64,000 nucleotides of DNA, from assembly GCA_937922045.1 (NCBI GenBank), contig CAKZXA010000051.1, forward strand, positions 1 to 64,000. Direction: 5' to 3'. The notes beneath the pieces are model-generated. The model had not been told where the DNA came from and did not search any database. It worked only from the letters and a program-made list of their open reading frames with translations. This DNA comes from an uncultured Acidimicrobiales bacterium (GTDB taxonomy: Bacteria > Actinomycetota > Acidimicrobiia > Acidimicrobiales > SZUA-35). The translations under genes and the position numbers were made by a program. Positions 54,435 through 62,678 of this stretch are shown here, piece after piece (the first letter of the stretch is position 1; the number at the start of each line of letters is the position of its first letter).

Positions 54435-54926
54435 TCACCCGACGATCTCATGGAACGACTCGTAGTGATCGGCTGTGTAGTAAAGCTCTCCGTCGGCTCC
54501 GGCGACGATTCGTCGCGCCCCGCGGTCGTTCTCTCCTGGGGTAATCACCGTGTACTCCCGGTAGTGACCGCGTGACCGGTCAGGCAAGATGGCTTCCCGG
54601 TTCTGAAAGACGAGGTCGTCTCGATCGAAGGGGTAGGGGCCGTCCGAGTCGATCAGGTCGAGCGTGTCCCAGGCCTCGGGTGGTAGCTCCTCGACACGTG
54701 CGGTCGGCAGCTCAGAGAATCTTGTCTGGTCGTCTGAGATTTCGGACTCGGCAGCATCGGTCGATCTCTCTTCAACAGAATCTTGTTGGACCACCTCAGT
54801 CGAAGCGCCGCCACCATCATCGGTGGTTGTATAGACGCCAAATGCCCCGGCAAGAACTGCCACCAGGCCAATCGCTAGCCGCTTGAGTAGGGCAGGTGTC
54901 ATCGGTTGGGATACGTCGTCGCTCAC
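54435..54926 (-). CDS. Membrane-anchored RNase Sa/barnase-like ribonuclease
   Basis: A 163-residue protein. Residues about 14-32 form an uncleaved-looking membrane segment (LAIGLVAVLAGAFGVYT) and 36-75 a polar acidic linker. The catalytic domain (80-163) aligns with Streptomyces RNase Sa: SDGPYPF, VFQNREAILPD, YREYTVITPG, RGARRIV, ADHYESF. The catalytic residues appear intact (Glu124, Arg138/139, His154). The orientation is probably extracytoplasmic. GTG start with agaagg upstream. Barstar follows in the same operon. Confidence 0.9.
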   Translation of the reverse strand: MSDDVSQPMTPALLKRLAIGLVAVLAGAFGVYTTTDDGGGASTEVVQQDSVEERSTDAAESEISDDQTRFSELPTARVEELPPEAWDTLDLIDSDGPYPFDRDDLVFQNREAILPDRSRGHYREYTVITPGENDRGARRIVAGADGELYYTADHYESFHEIVG

Positions 54927-54953
54927 TCGTACCTTCTTAACTCGGAGAGGTTG

Positions 54954-55691
54954 TTAGGGTTGTTTCGGATAGAAGCGCTCGATTGTCGCCATCATTCGCT
55001 CGACATGGTCGCTGTAGACGGCGTCGATGCCGGCGTCGAGCATGGCGACGAGCTCTCGCTCGTGCACCGCACCCCAACCGAACGCTCGCAGGCCGAATCG
55101 GTGGACCATAATGATCTGTCCGCCCGTCCACTCGGTGTGATGCAGATTCAGGGCGTCACTCTCGCTGGCAGCCAGATCGGACAAGAGGCGTTCGAGCGCA
55201 TTCGGGTGGTCGTTTATCCGGGTGGACAAGACCAGGTTTGCCGTTGTCAGCGAACGCCACTGCTGCAGCTGCTGGAGAGAGTCGGTACAAAGCCAGAGCC
55301 GTTTCTCCGCTGAGCCATCGGGATCGATCGTGCGAGCCGTTGCAACGATCGGTTCGAACGCTCCAGGATCTTTGACATCGATCGACAGGTGTAGGTTGGG
55401 TGCGATTCGGTACAGGTCGTCGATAGTCGGAATGTGCTCGGGCAGTTCAGTACTGAGGGTGTCGCTAATCTTGCGGCGCCGAAGCCGGGGGCCAATAACT
55501 CCATCGTGGTCGAGCACGGCTATGCCGTCGCTGGTTAGCCAGGCGTCGGTCTCGATACCGGTGGCGCCAAGCTTGCAGGCCAGCTCGAACCCAGCTGCGG
55601 TGTTTTCGGGTGCGTCAGCTCTGGCGCCCCGGTGGCCGAAGCCGATGACGGTCGCGCCGAGCGCTGGGAACCGGGGAGCGATAGGACTCAT
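54954..55691 (-). CDS. Glycerophosphodiester phosphodiesterase
   Basis: A 245-residue GDPD with TIM-barrel fold: FGHRGARADAPENTAAGF opens the protein (His-Arg), followed by GIETDAWLTSDG and VLDHDG, which supply the metal-binding Glu/Asp and second His. It releases glycerol 3-phosphate from glycerophosphodiesters. No signal peptide. ATG 55691 has TATCCT 16 bases upstream. It is 27 bases before the RNase gene, so GDPD-RNase-barstar may be one transcript. Confidence 0.9.
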   Translation of the reverse strand: MSPIAPRFPALGATVIGFGHRGARADAPENTAAGFELACKLGATGIETDAWLTSDGIAVLDHDGVIGPRLRRRKISDTLSTELPEHIPTIDDLYRIAPNLHLSIDVKDPGAFEPIVATARTIDPDGSAEKRLWLCTDSLQQLQQWRSLTTANLVLSTRINDHPNALERLLSDLAASESDALNLHHTEWTGGQIIMVHRFGLRAFGWGAVHERELVAMLDAGIDAVYSDHVERMMATIERFYPKQP

Positions 55692-55701
55692 GACCTAGCG
55701 A

Positions 55702-55707
55702 AGGATA
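55702..55707 (-). promoter_or_regulatory. Candidate -10 box (TATCCT) of the GDPD operon
   Basis: TATCCT on the minus strand begins 16 bases before the GDPD ATG at 55691. Confidence 0.4.
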
Positions 55708-55941
55708 CTGGAATCGATGACTTCCGGAGCGCCTAGCGCCGCCTCGAGAGCCCCGGAACCAGCACGGGAAGTGGTCCTTCAGCACTCTCGGTGTTGGAAT
55801 GGCGCGGTTGTTTGGGTTGTTCTCCTATTCCCCTCAAGGGCCAGAGGGGCACTGCCGAATCTAGTAGGGACAGTAGATCGACCCGGTCGACTACAAGACC
55901 GAATCGATCGGTACGCATATCCGGTGGGAGGACAACCTCTG

Positions 55942-56274
55942 ATGGCAACAATACGCGCGAGCTGTTCAGATTGTGGAGACGTGGAGCTGACCACGGCAGA
56001 TGTTCACGTACGAATCTGTGACGACAACAACCAGGGCACCTATTCGTTCAGGTGCCCCCATTGCCGCATGACCGTCGTCAAGCCAGCTGAGGCTAGGACG
56101 ATAGATCTTCTCGTAGCCTCTGGTGTGTCATTCACGACCTGGCGACTGCCGGCTGAACTCTACGAACCCCGTGTAGGTGAACCAATCAGCCACGATGATC
56201 TCCTCGACTTCCATCACCTCCTTCAGGACGAGTCGAAGCTCAATGCAGCCCTAGCCGACTTCACGAGCGGCTAG
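55942..56274 (+). CDS. Small zinc-ribbon-like protein
   Basis: A 110-residue protein with cysteines C8, C11, C26, C38 and C41 (CSDC and CPHC pairs), probably a zinc ribbon, followed by a helical C-terminal half (TWRLPAELYEPR, DDLLDFHHLLQD). ggtgggagg before ATG 55942 is a good Shine-Dalgarno. It lies 51 bases upstream of tatB. Function unknown. Confidence 0.7.
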   Translation: MATIRASCSDCGDVELTTADVHVRICDDNNQGTYSFRCPHCRMTVVKPAEARTIDLLVASGVSFTTWRLPAELYEPRVGEPISHDDLLDFHHLLQDESKLNAALADFTSG

Positions 56275-56312
56275 CACCCCAATTAGCAGACCCCGTGTGC
56301 CCTTTGCGCAGG

Positions 56313-56318
56313 TAACCT
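56313..56318 (+). promoter_or_regulatory. Candidate -10 box (TAACCT) of tatB
   Basis: TAACCT begins 13 bases before the tatB GTG start. Confidence 0.4.
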
Positions 56319-56325
56319 AACTGTT

Positions 56326-56835
56326 GTGTTCAACATCGGCGCTGGAGAGTGGATAGTCCTAGCCATCGTCGTGTTGGTTTTTGTGGGGCCTGAACAACTG
56401 CCATCGGTCATCCGTCGCGCTGGCCAACTTATCGGCCAAGCAAGATCGATGAGTGAGGGCCTGCGCGGCGACTTCATGAGCGGCATGGCCGAAATCGAGG
56501 CTGCAGCCGACCCGACGAAGTGGGCGGCCAGTGCCGGCTCCACCGGGCCCCAGAAGAAGCCACCACCGTCCGAAGAGTTGGCGCCAGCCAAGGACGAACC
56601 TGCGTGGATCTCGACCGCTAGTGAATCACGCCCAGACCTAGACGAGTCAGATGTATCGCCAAACCACGAGGCTGAGGCCGACGGCGAAGACGCTGGCGTT
56701 ATCGAAGAAGCTGTCATTGTTGACGATGAGGTTGTTGACGATGAGGTTGTTGACGATGAGGTTGTTGACGATGGTGCATCTGACGAAGCGTTTGAAACGA
56801 CCGAAGAGCGCTTCGACGAGGACGAGCGGCTGTGA
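56326..56835 (+). CDS. tatB: Sec-independent translocase TatB-like protein with acidic tail
   Basis: A 169-residue protein. One N-terminal membrane helix (FNIGAGEWIVLAIVVLVFV) ends in GPEQLP, the TatB-type hinge, then an amphipathic helix to about residue 50. The remaining 120 residues are acidic and disordered, including four copies of a VVDDE-like pentapeptide. Within the Tat complex TatB binds twin-arginine signals with TatC. Start GTG 56326. Overlaps tatC by four bases. Confidence 0.88.
   Translation: MFNIGAGEWIVLAIVVLVFVGPEQLPSVIRRAGQLIGQARSMSEGLRGDFMSGMAEIEAAADPTKWAASAGSTGPQKKPPPSEELAPAKDEPAWISTASESRPDLDESDVSPNHEAEADGEDAGVIEEAVIVDDEVVDDEVVDDEVVDDGASDEAFETTEERFDEDERL
56716..56775 (+). 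repeat. 15-bp tandem repeat in tatB
   Basis: Four units of 15 bases from 56716, the middle two identical (gttgttgacgatgag), encoding VVDDE. They keep the reading frame and extend the acidic tail. Confidence 0.9.
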
Positions 56836-57626
56836 AAGTCCCCTTCAAGCGAACCAAAGCACCCGAGCGCGAAGGGGAGATGACACTACTCGAGCATCTC
56901 ATCGAGCTGCGCAAGCGAGTCATCCGATCGGTTCTCGGCATCTTCCTCGGTTGCACCATCATCTTCCTTTTCCGAGGACAGATCTTTGACATTCTGAAGC
57001 GCCCCTACTGCGACTATCAGACCGAAGCTTCCAACGAGTGCGAGTTTCTCCTCACCGGACCGCTCGACAGTTTCTCGTTCCTCCTGACACTCGTCGGCTA
57101 CGGCGGGCTGGTGCTCGCCACCCCGATCGTGCTGTACCAGATGGCGCGGTTCGTTCTGCCTGGGTTGTACCCCAACGAGAAGAAGGCGCTGATTCCCTTC
57201 ATCGTTGGCTCGGTCGTGTTGCTGGCCGGTGGCATGTTGGCCGCCTACACCGTGATGCCAAGGGCGCTGGCTGTTCTCGCCGACTTTGGTTTCGATGGAT
57301 TTGTCGCCTTCTTCTCGCCGGTTCAGTACGTCGGTTTCTTCGTGAAGATGCTCTTCGCCTTCGGGGTAGCGGCCGAGTTGCCGATCGTCTTGATCTTCCT
57401 CCAGATGGTCGGCGTGGTTAAGCCCGAGACATTGGCCAAGAATCGTCGAATCGCGATTGCAGCCATCACACTGCTTGGCGCGATCATCACGCCGACAGGG
57501 GATCCGGTCAATCTCGCCATCGTCGCCGTTCCGATGTATATCTTCTTCGAGATCTCGATCGTGGTCGGCAAATTGATCGTTAGGCGACGAGACTCGACGC
57601 CAACCAGCGCTGGTCTTACCGGGTGA
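56832..57626 (+). CDS. tatC: Twin-arginine translocase subunit TatC
   Basis: A 264-residue membrane protein with six helices. The family start is seen in EMTLLEHLIELRKRVIRS, and the first periplasmic loop carries a Cys pair (CDYQTEASNEC) that is extra. The ALIPFIVGSVVLL and PDFGFDGF-like segments and GVVKPETLAKNRRIAI continue the TatC pattern. Together with TatB/TatA it exports folded proteins. GTG 56832 start. Overlaps HelY by four bases. Confidence 0.95.
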   Translation: MKVPFKRTKAPEREGEMTLLEHLIELRKRVIRSVLGIFLGCTIIFLFRGQIFDILKRPYCDYQTEASNECEFLLTGPLDSFSFLLTLVGYGGLVLATPIVLYQMARFVLPGLYPNEKKALIPFIVGSVVLLAGGMLAAYTVMPRALAVLADFGFDGFVAFFSPVQYVGFFVKMLFAFGVAAELPIVLIFLQMVGVVKPETLAKNRRIAIAAITLLGAIITPTGDPVNLAIVAVPMYIFFEISIVVGKLIVRRRDSTPTSAGLTG

Positions 57627-60298
57627 GTGAGGCAGACGGCTTCGGCTCCGTCCGCCCAGAGTTTCTAGGTCGACTCGGGTTCATCCCTGACCAGTTCCAA
57701 GTCGACGCCTTCGACGCCCTGGATGACGGCCACAACGTGATCGTCGCCGCTCCTACCGGCGCCGGCAAAACGCTTGTCGCTGATTACGCCGTCGCCCAGT
57801 CGCTGGGCTCCGGCCGTCGGCTTTTCTACACGACGCCGATCAAGGCCTTGTCGAATCAGAAGTACCACGACTTTGTGAACGAGTACGGTGCTGAGAATGT
57901 GGGCCTCCTGACCGGTGACAACACGGTCAATGGCGACGCAGCGGTAGTGGTGATGACCACCGAGGTCCTGCGCAACATGCTCTACGCCGGCAATACCCTC
58001 GACCGGTTGCAGACTGTGGTTTTGGACGAGGTGCACTATCTACAGGACGCCTACCGGGGCCCTGTCTGGGAGGAGGTCATCATCCACCTCCCGCGGTCGA
58101 TCAGCCTGCTCTGCCTTTCGGCCACGGTGTCAAACGCCGATGAGCTCGCCGACTGGATCTCAGCCGTGCGTGGACCGACATCGCTTGTGCTTGAGCAACG
58201 TCGCCCCGTCGATCTGACCACCTTCTACATGACGGCGGAGCGACGCGGCTCGCATGTGCACACGCTTCGGGTGCTGCAAGGGACAAAGCCAAACCCCAAG
58301 GCCTTTCGGTTTGATCATGATCCCCGTCGTCGAGTGCCGAGGCAGGGAGGGGCTGGCAAGCAGCGGCGGCCGCAATCCTCCTTTCGAACGCCTCGCCGAG
58401 CCGAAGTCGTGCGGCAATTGGATAAACACGATCAGCTGCCCGTCATCTTCTTCATCTTCAGTCGTGCCGGGTGCGACGAAGCGGCACGATCGGTTGTCGA
58501 TGCCGGCGTCTCGTTCACAACCAAAGCAGACCGCAAACGCATCCGAACCATCGTGAATGACCACATCGATACGCTCAGCGATGACGATCTTGAGGTGCTC
58601 GACTATGAGAGTTTTCTGGCCGGGTTGGAAGCAGGTGTCGCCGCACACCATGCAGGCATGGTCCCACCGCTTAAGGAAGCGGTTGAGGCCTGCTTTGTCG
58701 CTGGACTCGTCAAGGTCGTCTTCGCTACCGAGACGTTGGCGCTTGGCATCAACATGCCAGCGCGAAGCGTCGTCCTCGAGAAGTTGACGAAGTTCACGGG
58801 GGAGCACCATGAATTTCTCAGCCCTGCCCAGTTCACTCAGCTGACGGGGCGAGCCGGTCGTCGTGGCATTGACACACACGGCAATGCATTCGTACTCTGG
58901 TCACCGTTTGTTCAGTTTGAACAGATTGCTGGTCTGGTCTCAAGCAAGAAGTTTGTGTTGACCTCGGCGTTTCGCCCGACCTACAACATGGCGGCCAATC
59001 TGGTCCGCCGATATGAGAGCGAGCGGGCCCGGCAGCTCCTCAATCAATCGTTCGCCCAGTTTCGGGCCGATGCCAACGTCGTGAATGCTGAGCGACGGAT
59101 CGAGAGTCTTGTCGAACGCAAGAAACGTCTCATCGGCGAGCTCGAGGCTGACTACGGCCCGATTGCCGACCTTCGCGCTGCTGCCGCCACCGAACCCGAG
59201 GATGACAAGGACACCGAGGCCATCGCCTTCGCCCTCGGCCACCTCGTGCCGGGAGAGATCATCGAATGCGTGGGGTCAGAGATTCCCCGCTACGTCGTGG
59301 TCATCTCCGTCTCGTTCCGCAAGAAGGGCCGAGTTCGGGTCAAGGCGGTTGACGAGGCCGGCGAAAGCTATGAGATCACGGCCGCTTCGCTTGAGAAAGC
59401 CCCAACCGTCGTCGGCGGGGTCGAACTACCTCAGCCGTATCTGCCGAACTCGATGACCTTCCTCCATCAGGTTGGGGCATCGTTAGCTCGCGCCCGTCTG
59501 GTCGGCGCGAAGAAGCGTAGGAAACTGGCAGGAACAAGTTCGCCGACCAATCGCGAGGATCTGCCGGTTGCGGCTGTGAAGCGTCTGAAACGCCTCGACA
59601 AGGTTGAGCGCGACCTCGGCAAGCTGCAGCGTTCTTCTCGCCAACGGGCAGATTCGCTGGGAGCCCAGTTTGATCGAGTCATCGACTTGCTCTCCGATCG
59701 TGGCCATCTCAACGGATGGGACCTCACAGATTCTGGTCAACGGCTGGCCCGCCTCTACCACGAGAGTGACCTGCTGCTGGTCGAGGCCTTGGAAGCGGGA
59801 CTGTTCGATGAGCTCGGGCCACCCGATGTGGCGGCACTCGCCTCCGTCTTTGTCTACGAGGAGCGGCGATCACAGGGCGGCCGTCTCGATGTGTGGTACC
59901 CGTCCACCGAGCTGAGGCGCCGGTTCCGCCAGATACAAGCCCTCCACCTCGACCTCGTGTCCGATGAATCAGACCAACATCTGCCTGCGACCAAGGCGCC
60001 TGATGCCGGCTTCATGGGCGTCGCCTACGGTTGGGCCAGCGGCGGCGATCTCAGTGACGTTCTCGATGGAGAGGAGTTGACGGCTGGAGATTTCGTGCGG
60101 ACCGCGAAGCAGCTCATCGACCTCCTTCGCCAGTTCGGAACAATAGCGGAACAGCCCTCGACCGCGTCAGCAGCTCGATCGGCCGCTGATCGGGTTCACC
60201 GAGACCTTGTTGCGGCCTCATCATTGATCAACGAAGGTGAAGGCGACGGCGATGATGAGGGTGGCGACGGGGCGACGGCCCCCAAGAGCGCCACGTGA
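57623..60298 (+). CDS. helY: Ski2/Mtr4-like DEAD-box helicase HelY
   Basis: An 891-residue superfamily 2 RNA helicase. Walker A is APTGAGKTLVADYAV, motif II is DEVHYLQD, motif VI is QLTGRAGRRGIDTHG, and the C-terminal 400 residues include the arch/KOW-like and winged-helix regions (from about 480). In actinobacteria this Mtr4-like protein (HelY) is linked to pafBC-tat. It probably acts in RNA processing or decay. GTG 57623 overlaps the tatC stop. Confidence 0.94.
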   Translation: MSEADGFGSVRPEFLGRLGFIPDQFQVDAFDALDDGHNVIVAAPTGAGKTLVADYAVAQSLGSGRRLFYTTPIKALSNQKYHDFVNEYGAENVGLLTGDNTVNGDAAVVVMTTEVLRNMLYAGNTLDRLQTVVLDEVHYLQDAYRGPVWEEVIIHLPRSISLLCLSATVSNADELADWISAVRGPTSLVLEQRRPVDLTTFYMTAERRGSHVHTLRVLQGTKPNPKAFRFDHDPRRRVPRQGGAGKQRRPQSSFRTPRRAEVVRQLDKHDQLPVIFFIFSRAGCDEAARSVVDAGVSFTTKADRKRIRTIVNDHIDTLSDDDLEVLDYESFLAGLEAGVAAHHAGMVPPLKEAVEACFVAGLVKVVFATETLALGINMPARSVVLEKLTKFTGEHHEFLSPAQFTQLTGRAGRRGIDTHGNAFVLWSPFVQFEQIAGLVSSKKFVLTSAFRPTYNMAANLVRRYESERARQLLNQSFAQFRADANVVNAERRIESLVERKKRLIGELEADYGPIADLRAAAATEPEDDKDTEAIAFALGHLVPGEIIECVGSEIPRYVVVISVSFRKKGRVRVKAVDEAGESYEITAASLEKAPTVVGGVELPQPYLPNSMTFLHQVGASLARARLVGAKKRRKLAGTSSPTNREDLPVAAVKRLKRLDKVERDLGKLQRSSRQRADSLGAQFDRVIDLLSDRGHLNGWDLTDSGQRLARLYHESDLLLVEALEAGLFDELGPPDVAALASVFVYEERRSQGGRLDVWYPSTELRRRFRQIQALHLDLVSDESDQHLPATKAPDAGFMGVAYGWASGGDLSDVLDGEELTAGDFVRTAKQLIDLLRQFGTIAEQPSTASAARSAADRVHRDLVAASSLINEGEGDGDDEGGDGATAPKSAT

Positions 60299-60891
60299 CG
60301 ATCGAGAAGGGTGGCGTTTGGGGGCGACCCGATGCACCCAAGCCTCAACAGATCGTTGAGCACGACCGAGCCTTGGCTGCCACGGTTCATGGCTCGCTGG
60401 TTGGTGATGAGGATCGGCCGACGCTCGGCGTGATGAGGGGTGATGTGTTGGCCTCGCTTGGCCTCGAGCGGCCCCGCGAGAGTGAAGCCATGGCCTACGA
60501 CATGGACATCGTGACGGCCGAACTCGACGAAACCGAGACGGTACCGTTCGTTGCTCACCTCCTCGTGCCTCCCGGTTTTCGTCGCCCCTGCGTCGCGGCG
60601 ATGAACACACCCTTGTGGCGTCGCTACCGGCTCGGTCCGCGGGCTCACCCAAACGACGGTCTCGTCGATGTCACGTCGGGCCGACTTCCTCTCCGTCAGT
60701 TCCCCGAGGCGTTGCGCCGGGCTCGGACCGGCACCCATCTGCCACATCCTGACCTCGTCTCGGAGCGGAGACAGGAGTGGACGGTGTCATTCGCTCGCCC
60801 AGCACCCTTGTTCGTCGACGGTACGTTCGTCGGAAGAGCGAAACATCTGCGGCTGACGGTTATTCCAGACGCCTTCACGCTGATCGCCTAG
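60295..60891 (+). CDS. Orphan lipid-kinase C-terminal-like domain protein
   Basis: A 198-residue protein. PNDGLVDVTSGRLPLRQFPEALR-like sequence, then RTGTHLPH and PAPLFVDGTFVG followed by LRLTVIPDAFTLI, match the C-terminal beta-sandwich half of diacylglycerol/YegS lipid kinases (NDGLLDV, the G-x-H stretch, DGE-like turn, VxPxAL end). The N-terminal half that holds the nucleotide-binding GGDGT motif is absent; instead the first 110 residues are a shorter beta-rich segment. It is therefore unlikely to be a complete kinase. It overlaps helY by four bases. Confidence 0.65.
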   Translation: MTIEKGGVWGRPDAPKPQQIVEHDRALAATVHGSLVGDEDRPTLGVMRGDVLASLGLERPRESEAMAYDMDIVTAELDETETVPFVAHLLVPPGFRRPCVAAMNTPLWRRYRLGPRAHPNDGLVDVTSGRLPLRQFPEALRRARTGTHLPHPDLVSERRQEWTVSFARPAPLFVDGTFVGRAKHLRLTVIPDAFTLIA

Positions 60892-60986
60892 TTGAAGCGC
60901 AGCCCAATCGCTGCACAATCGCGACGAAATGGACATGTTTCGACAGGCAGTTTTGGCAGGTCCGCCCTTTCGATGCGAATAGGCCC

Positions 60987-60992
60987 TACGAT
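60987..60992 (+). promoter_or_regulatory. Candidate -10 box (TACGAT), leaderless
   Basis: TACGAT begins 14 bases before the GTG at 61001. Confidence 0.5.
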
Positions 60993-61000
60993 CAGGCGCC

Positions 61001-62623
61001 GTGAGCGCATATGTAACTGAGGAGTTCACTTCAGAGGAACGAGACGTCCTCCGACGGTATTTTACCAACCTCGATCGTCCTGTATTTGCTCTGGTCAACC
61101 TGCCTGAGGTCGTCAAGGGTGCTTTGTTCGCCCGTTACTCTCGGTCACCCAAGAGCCTGCGTCGATTGTTCCTCGACGAGTTTGTAGGCGAGCTCGATAT
61201 TCAGGGCGACGAAACGATTGACGCCACGGTTGGCCTCAGCCAAGCTGAGGCGCTCTATGAGCGAATATTTGTCGAATACGGCGACGATTCGGTCGCCCAG
61301 CTCGGTGGCATTCATCTCGCTTGCGAACAGGCATCCAACCTGCTGACCAAGATTCTCGAGTGGGGGAGGGTTGCCGCCTATCTCGAACAGTCGACGCGCT
61401 ATATCGCCTACGACAACCGCACCAACGGACGCTATCGGTACTACCGCGATCCTGAGGTACTCGGCTCAGACCTTGGCACCCGCTACGTCGGCGACCTCGA
61501 CCGATTGTTCGATGCCTACCGAGGCCTGTTCAGCACTGTGCATGACCACGTGCGACGAGTCACGCCCAAGAACGAGAAGGACAGCGATTTCGTCTACCGA
61601 TCGGCGGTCAAGGCCAAGGCGCTCGACGCCGTCCGGGGCATCCTGCCGGCGGCCGCCCAGTCAAATGTTGGCATTTACGCAACGGGGCAAAGCTACGAGC
61701 AGATGCTCATTCGAATGCGGGCCGATCCTCTGCCCGAGGCTCGACTCTATGCCGATCTGATGCTCGAGGAGCTACGTAAGGTCATCCCTTCGTTCGTGAA
61801 GCGCGTCGACATTGCTGATCGTGGTCAGCAAACGAGCGACTACCAGTCGGCCAACCGAGACGCGATGTCAGCGCTAAGCCGCGAGCTGCTGACGCCGCCT
61901 GCTGCCTATGACCAGCAGGAGAGCGTCGAGCTTGTCGATTTTGATCCAGAGGCCGAAATCAAGCTCGTGGCCTCGATGTTGTACCCCTACTCGCATCTCT
62001 CGGAGTCGCAGATCGAACGACAGGCCGAAAAGATGACGGTCGACGATCGGTTGCGGGTGCTGAAGGCATACAACGGTGATCGGCAAAACCGTAGACATCG
62101 GCCTGGCCGGGCCATGGAGCGCCCCTTCTACCGATTCGACGTCCTGGCCGACTACGGAGCCTTTCGAGACCTCCAACGACACCGGATGCTCACGGTCGAG
62201 TGGCAACCGCTGAGTCCGCTTCATGGCTACACCCGGCCGCCGTTGGTGGATGAATGTGGTGAAGCCGCCGTGTTCGACGAAGCAATGCAGCGTTCGGGTG
62301 AGCTCTACGAGGCTCTCTATGAGCGTGGCTTTGTTGCCCAAGCCTCCTATTCGGTGGCGCTGGCCTACCGTGTGCGGTTCAACATGAATCTGAACGCTCG
62401 CTCGGCGATGCATACGCTCGAACTGCGCTCAACCCCACAAGGGCACCCTGCATACCGACGTGTGGCTCAGGTGATGCACAAACAAATCGCCGAAACCGCA
62501 GGTCATCGAGCGATTGCGGCTATGATGTCGTTCGTCAACCATTCTTCAGAAGCGGATCTGGAGCGGTTGGAAGCTGAAAGACGGGCAGAAGCAAAACGGA
62601 CAGGTAGCGCTGTCTCTCCCTAA
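61001..62623 (+). CDS. Two-module ThyX-like FAD-dependent thymidylate synthase homologue
   Basis: A 540-residue protein made of two tandem ThyX-like modules. Module one (about 1-270) has EYGDDSVAQLG, EWGRVAAYLEQSTRYIAYD and QSYEQMLIRMRADPLPEARL; module two (about 310-515) has FRDLQRHRMLTVEWQPL and NLNARSAMHTLELRSTP. Canonical ThyX is a tetramer of about 220-260 residues with an RHRxxSxNExSxRY motif. Here RHR is replaced by WGR in module one, and in module two the Ser/Tyr part after RHR is degenerate, so each half retains only part of the motif. Activity as a dTMP synthase is not assured. GTG start, leaderless. Confidence 0.85.
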   Translation: MSAYVTEEFTSEERDVLRRYFTNLDRPVFALVNLPEVVKGALFARYSRSPKSLRRLFLDEFVGELDIQGDETIDATVGLSQAEALYERIFVEYGDDSVAQLGGIHLACEQASNLLTKILEWGRVAAYLEQSTRYIAYDNRTNGRYRYYRDPEVLGSDLGTRYVGDLDRLFDAYRGLFSTVHDHVRRVTPKNEKDSDFVYRSAVKAKALDAVRGILPAAAQSNVGIYATGQSYEQMLIRMRADPLPEARLYADLMLEELRKVIPSFVKRVDIADRGQQTSDYQSANRDAMSALSRELLTPPAAYDQQESVELVDFDPEAEIKLVASMLYPYSHLSESQIERQAEKMTVDDRLRVLKAYNGDRQNRRHRPGRAMERPFYRFDVLADYGAFRDLQRHRMLTVEWQPLSPLHGYTRPPLVDECGEAAVFDEAMQRSGELYEALYERGFVAQASYSVALAYRVRFNMNLNARSAMHTLELRSTPQGHPAYRRVAQVMHKQIAETAGHRAIAAMMSFVNHSSEADLERLEAERRAEAKRTGSAVSP

Positions 62624-62678
62624 CTGAAGGCCAGTCCAGGCGGGCTTGGTCAGTGCTTTTGCTCGAAGGAGGCTCATC

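Noticed and set aside
54008-55691. Mobile element around the RNase/barstar/GDPD trio
   Set aside because: No transposase, integrase, terminal repeats or tRNA attachment site was seen; opposite orientation alone is not enough.
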